From Litorimonas sp. (GTDB taxonomy: Bacteria; Pseudomonadota; Alphaproteobacteria; Caulobacterales; Maricaulaceae), in contig JAPYSU010000011.1 in the NCBI GenBank assembly GCA_029936425.1, positions 1-64,000 on the forward strand: a DNA stretch of 64,000 nt, written 5' to 3'. Within the stretch, counting starts at the first letter, position 1; the number at the start of each line of letters is the position of its first letter. Shown piece by piece: positions 16,331-24,823 of the stretch. Under the pieces are notes generated by a model. It saw only the letters and a list, made by a program, of their open reading frames with translations. It was not told where the DNA came from and did no database searches. The translations under genes were made by a program, and so were the position numbers.

Positions 16331-16636
16331 TATATCATGACCTTAACGCCTTTGAGCGGCGGCGCAAGCCTTGCGCTTCGTTTCTAAAGAAGTTGGGGCC
16401 TAGGTAAGTTGTAAAAAGTGGGGATGGATACACATCCGCAGGATTATCTGCGACCGCCTGATTTTTGGCTGAAGGAGGGATTTTTGATATTCAATCGAAC
16501 GAAACTTTATTTATTCATCTTCATTTCGCAACCGGCTTGAGAATCGCTGACGGGAGAATAGATCACGCAAGCACGGGCCACAGATCAATGGCAATCGTCA
16601 CTCCAAGACATTGCGTCTTACGAAAACACACTTTTA
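16331..16636. other. Intergenic DNA upstream of the TPP riboswitch
   Basis: Between the aptamer and the phosphatase gene, no protein-coding signal is convincing. It should hold the promoter of the riboswitch transcript. A 6-bp stem GCGCAA/TTGCGC with a 3-nt loop lies near 16362-16376. Nothing else stands out. Confidence 0.5.
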
Positions 16637-17167
16637 TCATCGACCAAATCTGAGAAGCAAAGTTGTAGCGCCGCCTTCAGCAGCTACTGAAACAATATAG
16701 AGCCGGTCATACTCGGTCGCTTCGACGATAGGCTCCCCGCCCTGCCCGCCGAGTAATTCTACAAGTCCGGGGGTCGTGTTACTATGTCCGACAACAAGGG
16801 CGCGCTCGCCTTCGGTTTTGAGTTTTGAGGCTATCGCTTTAAGGTTTCCCGCGTCATAAATTTCAACTTCCAGTCCTAACTGTTTTGCGAGCGGCGCCGC
16901 TGTGTCCCGTGTGCGGACATAATCGCTACTGTAAATTCGGGTGATTTCAGCGTCTGTCAGTAAATCAGCAAGTTGTTCGGCCCTTTGCTGGCCTTCCGCC
17001 GTCAAAGAAGGATCTTCTTTTTTCGTCGTTTTCTCCGCATGACGGACAAGAAATATTGTTGAGCCCGGTTTTAGTTCAGTCATTAAGGGGCGCTCAGCTA
17101 TTGTTTGACATGACGACAATAAACCCAGGGCACCGATAAAACCAATGACAGACAATTTTTTCATCAT
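16637..17167 (-). CDS. Histidine phosphatase family lipoprotein
   Basis: The protein (176 aa) has a lipoprotein signal with lipobox LLSSC and then a phosphoglycerate-mutase-like fold. The phospho-accepting histidine is in LVRHAEKT, and the second catalytic histidine in VVGHSNTTP. It belongs to the SixA/branch-2-like phosphatases; the lipid anchor places it in the envelope, and the substrate is unknown. A GTG at 17182 is possible but the ATG at 17167 has AGGG at proper spacing. No partner genes lie close by. Confidence 0.82.
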   Translation of the reverse strand: MMKKLSVIGFIGALGLLSSCQTIAERPLMTELKPGSTIFLVRHAEKTTKKEDPSLTAEGQQRAEQLADLLTDAEITRIYSSDYVRTRDTAAPLAKQLGLEVEIYDAGNLKAIASKLKTEGERALVVGHSNTTPGLVELLGGQGGEPIVEATEYDRLYIVSVAAEGGATTLLLRFGR

Positions 17168-17265
17168 TAGAACCCTACCCACTTTTCAAATTGTTAGCAA
17201 ACCTGGAAAATGATCTCACGGTTCAAATGAGTTTCGGACAAAAATGCTCAATATGATAACATAAG

Positions 17266-17283
17266 TTTCAACAATAGTTGAAA
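17266..17283. promoter_or_regulatory. Inverted repeat between phosphatase and BLUF genes
   Basis: TTTCAAC and GTTGAAA form perfect 7-bp arms with a 4-nt loop. It lies in the divergent region, about 100 bp from the phosphatase start and 120 bp from the BLUF start, a fitting place for an operator. Confidence 0.4.
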
Positions 17284-17405
17284 TTTCAATAATCTTCGGT
17301 TTTATGGGGGATGACAACGCTATCGTCACCTTTTATTTACTCTTTTATGACAAGTTATAGCTGTGTGGGATTGATAACAATAAAAAGAAGCCCAAGGACC
17401 ACAAA

Positions 17406-17825
17406 GTGCTCTATCAATTGATTTTTACAAGCTATGCGACTGAGGCACTTACGCCCTCAGTCCTAAACGAAATTGCCGATCTTTCACGTCAAAACAATTT
17501 GGCGTCAGGCATTACAGGTGTCATGTTGTATCATGACGGCTCCATCTTGCAGGTATTGGAAGGTGAAAAAAATGTCGTTGAAGCGCTTTTTGCTAAAATT
17601 GAAAAAGACCCGCGGCATATTCAGATTATGGTTCTTTTGAGACGCGAAGCAGAAATTCGTGAATTTGAAGGCTGGAAAATGGGCTTCAAACATATTGATG
17701 CTAATGGAGAGGAAACTCCTCTTTTCAAACTCACGCATAACACGCTGAAACGTGTCATCCCGGCTAATTGCAGCGCCGAACTACAAACAATCAGCCGAAC
17801 TTATGCTCGCGTGAATGGGCTGTAG
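17406..17825 (+). CDS. BLUF-domain protein with Tyr-to-Phe change
   Basis: A 139-aa short BLUF protein of the PixD/Slr1694 size. BLUF domains bind FAD and switch state in blue light through a Tyr-Gln pair. The fold markers are clear: SRQNN with the flavin Asn, GITGVMLYHDG, ILQVLEG with the key Gln, DPRHIQIMVL and REFEGWKMGF. However, the redox-active Tyr near residue 8 is Phe: the codon at 17424-17426 is TTT in QLIFTS. In other BLUF proteins this Tyr is required for the normal photocycle, so this protein may bind flavin but not signal in the usual way. The GTG start has an AAGGA 9 nt upstream. It stands alone, near two degenerate paralogues. Confidence 0.88.
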   Translation: MLYQLIFTSYATEALTPSVLNEIADLSRQNNLASGITGVMLYHDGSILQVLEGEKNVVEALFAKIEKDPRHIQIMVLLRREAEIREFEGWKMGFKHIDANGEETPLFKLTHNTLKRVIPANCSAELQTISRTYARVNGL

Positions 17826-17866
17826 AGAAAGCCCCTAATGTCAGCCCTCTGAGTCGCGCCCTTTCT

Positions 17867-18736
17867 TTACTGACAATAGCTACCCTCGCTTTTATCGGGT
17901 AAGTTTGTAATAAACTGAATTATGTCGTCTTTGAGTGTGGAGTCACCGTCAAAAAGGCCGGAAATATGCTTGACCATATCGGTATGGTTTTTTCCTTCGT
18001 ATATTTTGGCAGTCGCAACTCCGCCTTTCTTGACAATTTTTTCTGCCAAGTCTTCAGAATTCCTTGGATGAACCCTCTCATCTTCTGAGCCATGGGCCAG
18101 AAAAAGGGGCGGCCTCGGCCCCGTAAGGTTATTAATCGGGGCATCGTCACTATAGAAGCGATCAGGAAAAATACTGATATAGGGCTCCTCTTTCAGCTTA
18201 ATAGCGCCCGTAGGACCCGCCAAGCTGACTAACCCTGAAATGTCACGACAGAGGTCCCCCCCGGCGGCTTTAAGATAGTTCGGGGCCAAGCCAACCATAA
18301 GCATATTATAAGCGCCGGCCGAATGTCCCATAAGGACAATTTCGCGATCCGGAAATTGTTTCACGGCATAATCAACGGCTTGAGCACTATCTTCTATCAT
18401 CTTTGGATATATGACGTCTGGATAAAGCCGGTAATTCGGAACGACCACATCGAAACCTTCAGAAGTAAACCCTTCAGCTAAAAACTTGTAGAGGTCTTTG
18501 CTCCCATGATCCCAGCTTCCGCCGTGGATAAAAACCAGAACGGGACTATCCGCACGGGGGTCCTCTGACCGATAGATATCAAGCTTTTGACGCTCCAGCG
18601 GTCCATAGGAAATATTCTTAGTTTTCTCGAAACTCCCTGACGGCGTAATTGTATTGAGAATTTTGACCGGCGCGCAGGACGCGGCCCCTATAAGAGTCGC
18701 TATAGCTGTCGCCAATAATCCAGTTCGTAATCTCAT
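17867..18736 (-). CDS. Alpha/beta hydrolase lipoprotein
   Basis: A carboxylesterase-like alpha/beta hydrolase with a lipoprotein signal (GAASC). The oxyanion-hole motif is HGGSWDHGS, the nucleophile Ser is in GHSAGAY, the acid probably in LAHGSEDERVHP and the His in GKNHTDMV. This pattern is that of the hormone-sensitive-lipase/esterase type, likely cleaving small acyl esters at the cell surface or in the periplasm. The ATG at 18736 is chosen over one at 18757 because AGGAG lies just before it. No pathway context is visible. Confidence 0.85.
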   Translation of the reverse strand: MRLRTGLLATAIATLIGAASCAPVKILNTITPSGSFEKTKNISYGPLERQKLDIYRSEDPRADSPVLVFIHGGSWDHGSKDLYKFLAEGFTSEGFDVVVPNYRLYPDVIYPKMIEDSAQAVDYAVKQFPDREIVLMGHSAGAYNMLMVGLAPNYLKAAGGDLCRDISGLVSLAGPTGAIKLKEEPYISIFPDRFYSDDAPINNLTGPRPPLFLAHGSEDERVHPRNSEDLAEKIVKKGGVATAKIYEGKNHTDMVKHISGLFDGDSTLKDDIIQFITNLPDKSEGSYCQ

Positions 18737-19105
18737 CTCTTGCTCCTGCGGTCTCATTCAAATGTGGACGGTATTTGAATGCACCGTCAAGGCTTTACAT
18801 TATTCCTTTATGGCTGAAGGCACGGAGAGTTGCAAAAAAGAGATGATATGTCTGCGTTATTTTAGCCCTTAAAATAGAAAGGCCGCACCCCGGAAGCGTG
18901 CGACCTTTCAGACTAACCGTGGGAACGGTAAAGGGGCGGCCATTCAGATTACATCTGCGTTCATACGCAATGCAGCCTATTGAAATTAAAAGTAAATAAC
19001 TCTGAAAAGACCTTTAATTGAGAGATTTACCTTTCGCAAACCGGCCTTACGATAGCCTTAAACTAAGCCCTTAAAAATATATGAATTTACAGATTTCAGA
19101 AAATT
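18737..19105. other. Intergenic DNA with a run of hairpins
   Basis: A gap of about 370 bp between two minus-strand genes, with no credible ORF. The middle holds three short hairpins (18878-18969, listed separately). The rest is A/T-rich and otherwise featureless to me. Confidence 0.5.
18878..18969. ncRNA. Candidate structured RNA (three hairpins)
   Basis: Three stems follow each other: AAAGG-CGCAC/GTGCG-CCTTT with one C/A mismatch (18878-18908), ACCGT/ACGGT closing a GNRA-type tetraloop GGGA (18916-18929), and TGCGT/ACGCA with loop TCAT (18956-18969). No ORF explains them. The strand cannot be decided: the first stem has no clear T-run either side. It could be a small RNA, a 5' leader, or a terminator plus chance stems. 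Confidence 0.35.
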
Positions 19106-19438
19106 TTATGATTTGACATACAGCCAAGCCGAACGGCCGGAAGCAAGATCAACGATTTCACGTTTATAATCTGAAACCTCATAAGAATCCGCTTTTTCCA
19201 GCTCCTCGTCACTCATATCAAAAACTATGCCGGTTATACGTTCGGAAGAGTTGTTTGAGCGCGCCACAATAGGATGAAACCGGGCTCCACTACTGACCAA
19301 AACAGCCGGGTCAGTTATTTCCATCATGGTTTTGGAAAACCCGAGAAGTTCATCCGCCTCCCCGTCTAGTAGCCGCCCAAAAGTGTCAATTTGCACCTGA
19401 GGGAGCTGTAGAGTGCCATAGGAAAAAAGAAGCGGCAT
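19106..19438 (-). CDS. Gamma-glutamylcyclotransferase-like protein
   Basis: The protein (110 aa) has the AIG2/GGCT-like fold, recognised by FSYGTL near residue 5 and the conserved Glu in DSYEVSDYKR. Members cyclise gamma-glutamyl amines or act on glutathione-related peptides; the exact substrate is open. Its start codon directly follows the stop codon of the transglutaminase-core gene (TAAATG), so it is translated from the same mRNA. The N-terminal Gly-Thr loop is intact. Confidence 0.8.
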   Translation of the reverse strand: MPLLFSYGTLQLPQVQIDTFGRLLDGEADELLGFSKTMMEITDPAVLVSSGARFHPIVARSNNSSERITGIVFDMSDEELEKADSYEVSDYKREIVDLASGRSAWLYVKS

Positions 19439-22054
19439 TTAAAAAAGCTCAAAAATAATAACGGAAACTCCGAAATACACTAAGAGCGCAATCGGTGCGT
19501 AGAGCACAATAAGGCCCCAGGTGAAAATTGAAAACCGGGAATGCCTAGCTATCAATTCGGGTTTGTCTTCGTTATATTTGTTGACTTGCAACAGAACGGG
19601 TAAAGGTAGAACAAACAAGATGAAGCTTATGATACTCGCCCATTCCGGTATAGTATCAACCCGCTCAACAGCGCGGTCATAGACGCCGCTGAAGAAATAT
19701 AAAAATGCCAAGGGCAGTGCAAGCAAAGCATACCAGCCATAGCCTTTTTTGCCTTTTTCAGCCCCAATATCATCAATTCGCGGGAATAGAGAAAAGTTCA
19801 TGAAACCTGCAAAAATCGCTCTAGGAATAGGCCAAATTTCTTCTTTCATAATAGTTTTGATCCACTGCCAATTCTTATAAAACCAATAAATTTGATAGTG
19901 GCCAATTGTCAGAAATGACAAGAACAGGAACTTCTTTACGCTAACGGGATGAAGCACAACTTGGTCGCGCCAATCGAGGTCGTAATTGCGGTTAAATATT
20001 AACCCAATAGAAGCTAAAACTCCGGCGATTAATATCAGGGCTAAATATATTATTCCCCAAGTCTCTTCTGACCAATTCTCCCAGCCTTTATCTGAATCAG
20101 ATACCGTTGGCATCGTCAGGAGAACCCCAAAATCATCACGAACTATTTCTATTTCGTTCATTATTTCGGAAAAACCCGAAACCGGGAGGTGATCTTGCTT
20201 AGTCTTATAACTATAGCTCTCTTCGTAGAGAGCATTTTCAAAACTATGCACTCTTTGATAATCTATGAAGTCGTTTTCAATTGAACTTGGCTCAAGATCA
20301 AAGGACCAATCATCTTCGACTTTAAACCTAAGTCTTTGACGCGTGTTTCTTGGGTAAGCGAGGCTCAGAGGAGCGGTTCTTTTTGCTCCGGAGAATTCAG
20401 GCATATCTCCGCTTATCTCATATGGAATTGCCCAGAATGATTTTGTTCCTTTATCCTCATCAATGTCCCATGCATTTTTAATTAGGTAAAACGACTTTAT
20501 TTCATATTTCGAAGTTTGATTGTCGTATGATGTCTCAGAAGGTTTTAAAATTTCAATTGTCGGGTAAAAGTCTGCAAAATAACCCAGATAGTTTTTCTCT
20601 ATTGACGCCATTCCGTCGGACTCAACATAATCTTTCATCCAATCGGCATTTTGACCAAAATAGCTTGCCGTTGTTGTGAATGAAACATCGTTGGGGTCAC
20701 TAACGAGGTCATATTCATCAAGAAAATCTTTCCGCCATACCAATTTAGATTTTTCTGCTTCCAAAACTCGAGATTGGGAGCCATCTAATAGAAGTCCTTT
20801 TTGAAAACTACCTTGTTCCAGATGGTCTAAATCTCCTAATTGCTCTCCTCTCGTCGCATCAAGAAAATAACTTTCTCCTTCAATCACAGCTCTTACTAAA
20901 ACGTGGTCAAATGCTGTGAAACCCGGCAAAGCTTCTTCAAATTTCCCTCTGCTATCTGTATTCACTAATACGGGCCTGGCCTCGACACCAAGATTGTTGA
21001 GAAGCGTAAGAAGTAAGTATGTTACGTCCTTACAATCACCGAAGCGCCTCTCTAAAACTAATTCCGGATCTCTGGGTATGAAACCACCCTCACCCAGCTC
21101 TATTCCCAAATATCGAATATTTGATTGAACAAATTCAAGCGCAGCCCGTGTTCGCTTTTTCTGACTTTTAAAATCTTTAGATATTTGATTGGTTATGACT
21201 TGGAGTTCTGGCGACAATCGTTTTGGCGGAAGATAATATTGAGAAAAGTGACTGCCTACTTGTTGCCATTCACTTACTCCCGATGTTTCAAATGTCGGTC
21301 GAAAGTAAAACCAATCCGGGACGTCATCATCAATCGATTGAGCCTGAATATCAGTAACTAACCAATCTAAAACTTTGAAATCACCAAATTTTGTTTCTAC
21401 CGGTTCAGGTGGGTTATTATGCGTCTTAGTATGAACATCTAGAGCCCGAGCTATTACAAGTCGATTCCGCAACTTTCGTACCGGGACACTATATTCAAAC
21501 ACCTGCCGGTCATAATAACTCCCGACTAGAGCAGAATTCATGCCGTTTATTGAGTAAGAGTAGTCTAGCTGATCACCTACTTGTAAACCCGGCACCGCGA
21601 AACCGATTTGCAAATCGCCGTTATAAAGAAGTTTGTCGCGATCTGTCTCAACGCGATAAATCTCAAACTCTTCCAAGTCGAGCAAGTCAATAAGCTCGCC
21701 GTTACGAATAAGGCCTAGAGAATGAAAATCAACGGTCTGATAAGACGGGTCGAATGTTACGGTAATTGTCCCGTTATCTTCAACTCCGCCTTGAGTATTC
21801 ATATCTTTTACGAAACGTCGGTATCGTATTCTATTTTTCGGAAGCACTTTAGTTTGATAAGATAAGAGCTGGTACCCAATTTGGAGATCTTCGGCGAGAA
21901 CGAAATTACCTTCTTCGATTGTGTCAACGTCAACCCAACTTTCGGGCTTACTTATTTTTACATAATCCGACACGGATTGAGCCGTTGCGAAAAGTGGAAA
22001 ATTTAGCCCCAGGAGGACAAAGATTATTATAAAATAGGCTCGCAATGGTCTCAT
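19439..22054 (-). CDS. DUF3857/transglutaminase-core membrane protein
   Basis: The 871-aa protein has a signal peptide (cut near ATAQS), an N-terminal beta-rich domain of DUF3857 type, then a transglutaminase-like core with a complete triad: Cys in RRFGDCKDVTYL, His in FDHVLVRA and Asp in FLDATRGEQ. Four to five membrane helices near the C-terminus (about 675-870) would anchor it in the inner membrane with the core in the periplasm. Proteins of this kind are widespread but have no agreed function. A TTG at 22096 would add 14 residues before the signal; the ATG at 22054 is preferred. It is coupled to the GGCT-like gene. Confidence 0.8.
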   Translation of the reverse strand: MRPLRAYFIIIFVLLGLNFPLFATAQSVSDYVKISKPESWVDVDTIEEGNFVLAEDLQIGYQLLSYQTKVLPKNRIRYRRFVKDMNTQGGVEDNGTITVTFDPSYQTVDFHSLGLIRNGELIDLLDLEEFEIYRVETDRDKLLYNGDLQIGFAVPGLQVGDQLDYSYSINGMNSALVGSYYDRQVFEYSVPVRKLRNRLVIARALDVHTKTHNNPPEPVETKFGDFKVLDWLVTDIQAQSIDDDVPDWFYFRPTFETSGVSEWQQVGSHFSQYYLPPKRLSPELQVITNQISKDFKSQKKRTRAALEFVQSNIRYLGIELGEGGFIPRDPELVLERRFGDCKDVTYLLLTLLNNLGVEARPVLVNTDSRGKFEEALPGFTAFDHVLVRAVIEGESYFLDATRGEQLGDLDHLEQGSFQKGLLLDGSQSRVLEAEKSKLVWRKDFLDEYDLVSDPNDVSFTTTASYFGQNADWMKDYVESDGMASIEKNYLGYFADFYPTIEILKPSETSYDNQTSKYEIKSFYLIKNAWDIDEDKGTKSFWAIPYEISGDMPEFSGAKRTAPLSLAYPRNTRQRLRFKVEDDWSFDLEPSSIENDFIDYQRVHSFENALYEESYSYKTKQDHLPVSGFSEIMNEIEIVRDDFGVLLTMPTVSDSDKGWENWSEETWGIIYLALILIAGVLASIGLIFNRNYDLDWRDQVVLHPVSVKKFLFLSFLTIGHYQIYWFYKNWQWIKTIMKEEIWPIPRAIFAGFMNFSLFPRIDDIGAEKGKKGYGWYALLALPLAFLYFFSGVYDRAVERVDTIPEWASIISFILFVLPLPVLLQVNKYNEDKPELIARHSRFSIFTWGLIVLYAPIALLVYFGVSVIIFELF

Positions 22055-22254
22055 CTTTTTTCTCACAAAGGGGGAGCCATAATTGAATTCTATCAACTTA
22101 CAAGTGCAAGTGAATTAAAGGGGTGAATTTTATCCAAGCTTACTGGCCAAGATTGGCAATAAACTTTGTAAATCTTAGATGATTTCTCAAGCCATTATAC
22201 AAATTACATTTAAATTCTAACAAGCAATTTCAATTAGGAATAAAAACTCTACTT

Positions 22255-22827
22255 TTACTGTATCGTTTCTTCAGCTTCCATAGCTATAGTTTTGCCATCT
22301 TCTGACAAGTTTCCGTTTGCTTTCATAGAGTTGCGAATATCGGCTTGCGTTACGTCTCCGACCAGGATTTGGACCGCATAGCTTCTAAGGTATTCAGTAC
22401 CATCCGCTAGTTTTGCATTGGCGAATACATTTAAATAATAAACGCCGTCAGTGGCCGCCGTTACATCCAGTTCCCATTCATGAACCCGGCCCGCAGACAT
22501 TGTAAAGCTGGTCTCCGCGGTTTCTGACACAAGCCTCAGCCCTTCATCAGGCTGGGCCGTGAGGTGAAGGGTTCCGGAATCATATTCCTCGGCGGCGCTC
22601 AACAATACCTTTCCATATTGGCCAGGCTGTAGCTCTTTCGGTCCTGAATGCGTGAACGAAACCGCGGCACCGGGCTTGATCGTTTTTTCAGCCTTAGAGG
22701 TTTCCTTCACCTGTGAACTCTTAGCTTGCGGCGCAGTGCATCCTGACAGAAGAACTACGCTCCCTGATAAAGACGCAAGCAAGACCCTAGAGACTAATTT
22801 AGAAGCTGACATATTAAAGTACTGCAT
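22255..22827 (-). CDS. Putative lipoprotein downstream of a metalloprotease
   Basis: I cannot place this 190-aa protein in a family. It has a lipoprotein signal (LLSGC near residue 29), a Lys/Glu/Ser linker and a beta-rich region that looks like an immunoglobulin-like or bacterial sandwich fold (GTLHLTAQPDEGLRL, VHEWELDV, GVYYLNVFANAKLADG). It begins 2 bp after the metalloprotease stop, so the two form an operon and may act together at the cell surface. Confidence 0.6.
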   Translation of the reverse strand: MQYFNMSASKLVSRVLLASLSGSVVLLSGCTAPQAKSSQVKETSKAEKTIKPGAAVSFTHSGPKELQPGQYGKVLLSAAEEYDSGTLHLTAQPDEGLRLVSETAETSFTMSAGRVHEWELDVTAATDGVYYLNVFANAKLADGTEYLRSYAVQILVGDVTQADIRNSMKANGNLSEDGKTIAMEAEETIQ

Positions 22828-22829
22828 GT

Positions 22830-24521
22830 TTATTGAACGATGAAATCATAGCAGCTGTCCTGTCCCGGGGAGCTGAGATTGTTAAAGTCGAAGGCTGTAA
22901 TAAAGTAATTCCGGCTTTCCAGTGAAAGTGTGACAGTTTCTACGTTGTTGGCGCCGCTATTACTGCCGGAGAAGAATGTATTACTCTCATCAAACACTCT
23001 GAAATCGGGATCGGTGTTTGACGCGCCGGAAACACGAGACATTTCAAGTGTATAACTTCCTGCCGTTGGCACGCTCAAGAATAAGAAATCTCTATTATTG
23101 AGCTTATTAGAAACTCCTGCATCGTTCACAGAGCAAATCCGCACCGGGTTACCATCCGTCGTCACAGGTTTGTAAACAGGCAGAGAGCTCGGAATGCCCC
23201 CATTATTTGTTTCGCCAACGCCCAAGGGCCCCGTCCCATTAATATCTTGTCCGGTTTTTAATGCCGCAATGCCTGCAGTCGGAACGCCTGATTGTTTCTC
23301 AAGTGAATCCAGCCAGGCGAAAATTGTCGTAGTGTCAATAGAGTTTGTATAATCCGGATCGATAAAGGCCTGATAAATAGGTTCCAGACCTAATGATACA
23401 GTATCGACGCCATCGTCAGAATTATCCCAAAGGTCATAAATAATAGAATGGATGGAAAACTCACTAAACCACCCAGGATTAGTGACCGTATTGTCATCAA
23501 CATTAATCTGGAAACCTCTTGCCTGCATGGCTGTGCTGCTATCTCTGTAAATAGGGTCTTCTAGAACGATCCCGGACATTGCATTGCCCCAGCCTTCGCC
23601 CATCGCGACCCGGGGGTCGAGCCTGTCGCCAGCCCCATGTGGGCCGCCAATAGAGTCGGAGCGTGATATTTGATCTTCAAAATAATGAGCAGCTTCATGA
23701 ACAACGACATGAGAATCATATTCATCGGTATCGTTGTTTTCGTCGCCGAGTATTGAGAGCGTTGGAACGCCGTTAAATCGTGTATAGTTAGATGTTCCAA
23801 TTTCTCCATTGGTCACATCACCGCTTACGGCACGATTATTCACACTCCAATAAACATTAAGCATCGGAAAATCGATGTCGGGGTCAACCGTCTGATAGGT
23901 TGTAACAAACTCATAGAGATTGTCTAAAATTGCAAAGGGCGCGGCCGCGCGGGTTGATGTATAAGAGGTCCCACCCCATCCGGAAGGCGCATTCAAATTA
24001 CGCGATGAGTCAGCGGTACCTGAAGAGGCTAAAGATCCATTAAGCACGTAAAGCGCATTGCCGGACGTATTATCGACGACCTGAATGTCATATTCGGAAC
24101 CTGTTGTGCTCAATAGTTGTGCTTTCGTACTCACGCGGACATTTGTTTCGGAGTCAACATCTGCGAAGGAATAGCTTCCGTCATTGCCTGTCACAGATGA
24201 TGCGAGAACAGCATTTGAAGCATCCAATAATTCTATAACCGCACCCCTGACAGGCTCTTGCCGCGTTGCGCTATAATCCAGCCCGTTTGTCGCCGTGTTA
24301 AAGGGCACCCGATCATAAGTCACAGTGCCGGAAATTGTTACAGAAGACGCCGGAGGGGGTGGAGGAGGCGGCGGCGGTGGTGGTGGCGGTGGTGGTGGCA
24401 TCGCAACCGGGCCTCCACTACCCCCACTCCCACCACCGCAGGCCACAAGTCCGGTGCTCATCACGAGCGTCATAGCGCTAGCCGCTAAAAATTTTCCTGA
24501 AAGCTTGGTCAATCTATTCAT
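22830..24521 (-). CDS. Polyproline-linker zinc metalloprotease lipoprotein
   Basis: The protein (563 aa) has a lipoprotein signal (GLVACGGG), a Gly/Ser-rich stretch, 16 consecutive prolines, a carboxypeptidase-regulatory-like beta domain (TISGTVTYD, GAVIELLDASN, GSYSFADV) and a metallopeptidase core. HEAAH with the downstream Glu in GEGWGNAM fits the HExxH...E zinc site of gluzincins. The C-terminal part is a pre-peptidase-like beta domain (GSYTLEMSRVSG). It is probably lipid-anchored on the outside, with the polyproline as a spacer. The ATG at 24521 is chosen because CGGGA precedes it; GGAAATG at 24542 is an alternative. Confidence 0.75.
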   Translation of the reverse strand: MNRLTKLSGKFLAASAMTLVMSTGLVACGGGSGGSGGPVAMPPPPPPPPPPPPPPPPASSVTISGTVTYDRVPFNTATNGLDYSATRQEPVRGAVIELLDASNAVLASSVTGNDGSYSFADVDSETNVRVSTKAQLLSTTGSEYDIQVVDNTSGNALYVLNGSLASSGTADSSRNLNAPSGWGGTSYTSTRAAAPFAILDNLYEFVTTYQTVDPDIDFPMLNVYWSVNNRAVSGDVTNGEIGTSNYTRFNGVPTLSILGDENNDTDEYDSHVVVHEAAHYFEDQISRSDSIGGPHGAGDRLDPRVAMGEGWGNAMSGIVLEDPIYRDSSTAMQARGFQINVDDNTVTNPGWFSEFSIHSIIYDLWDNSDDGVDTVSLGLEPIYQAFIDPDYTNSIDTTTIFAWLDSLEKQSGVPTAGIAALKTGQDINGTGPLGVGETNNGGIPSSLPVYKPVTTDGNPVRICSVNDAGVSNKLNNRDFLFLSVPTAGSYTLEMSRVSGASNTDPDFRVFDESNTFFSGSNSGANNVETVTLSLESRNYFITAFDFNNLSSPGQDSCYDFIVQ

Positions 24522-24589
24522 AATGATTCCCGTCATTTCCATATTTATTCAGTATATAGCCTGAATATGTCCTGAATACGACTGACTTT

Positions 24590-24637
24590 CTTGTGACGCC
24601 AGAAAACTTCACCCTTGTGACGCCAGAAAACTTCACC
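24590..24637. repeat. Perfect 24-bp tandem duplication
   Basis: The 24-nt unit starting CTTGTGACGCC occurs twice in direct contact (24590-24613 and 24614-24637) with no mismatch, so the duplication is recent. Two copies only; not a CRISPR array. Confidence 0.9.
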
Positions 24638-24761
24638 AAAAAGCGAGAGCTTTAAAAGTCCCCTAACAGCTCGATTCCAATCGAAATTTTTCAGTAGGAT
24701 GTTCGTTTTTAGACTCTCATTGACATCCCAGCCATTTTTATTGCATAGCGCGCTTGGGTCA

Positions 24762-24809
24762 CGTTCCCCCACTGGAACGCACTTTAACGTCTGTACAAAA
24801 ACTCAGACG
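24762..24809 (+). promoter_or_regulatory. Two-hairpin leader of serC
   Basis: Stem CGTTCC/GGAACG (24762-24767 with 24774-24779) and stem CGTCTG/CAGACG (24788-24793 with 24804-24809) precede the Shine-Dalgarno GGAG (24812-24815). A paired-hairpin serC RNA motif is known upstream of serC in alphaproteobacteria, and position and layout agree, but I could not compare with its consensus. Confidence 0.5.
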
Positions 24810-24823
24810 ATGGAGACAGTCTT

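Larger units (their letters stand above)
24522..24823. other. Intergenic region between metalloprotease and serC
   Basis: About 300 bp that holds the divergent promoters, a 24-bp tandem duplication (24590-24637) and the two-hairpin serC leader. The minus-strand ORF across it reads the duplication as a repeated octapeptide and is not a credible gene. Confidence 0.55.

Noticed and set aside
16465..16653. 62-aa ORF on the + strand
   Set aside because: No start signal, no domain, overlaps the phosphatase gene end.
24325..24564. Poly-glycine ORF on the + strand
   Set aside because: It is the antisense of the polyproline tract of the metalloprotease gene.
24590..24637. Possible CRISPR repeat
   Set aside because: Two units without spacers; it is a tandem duplication.
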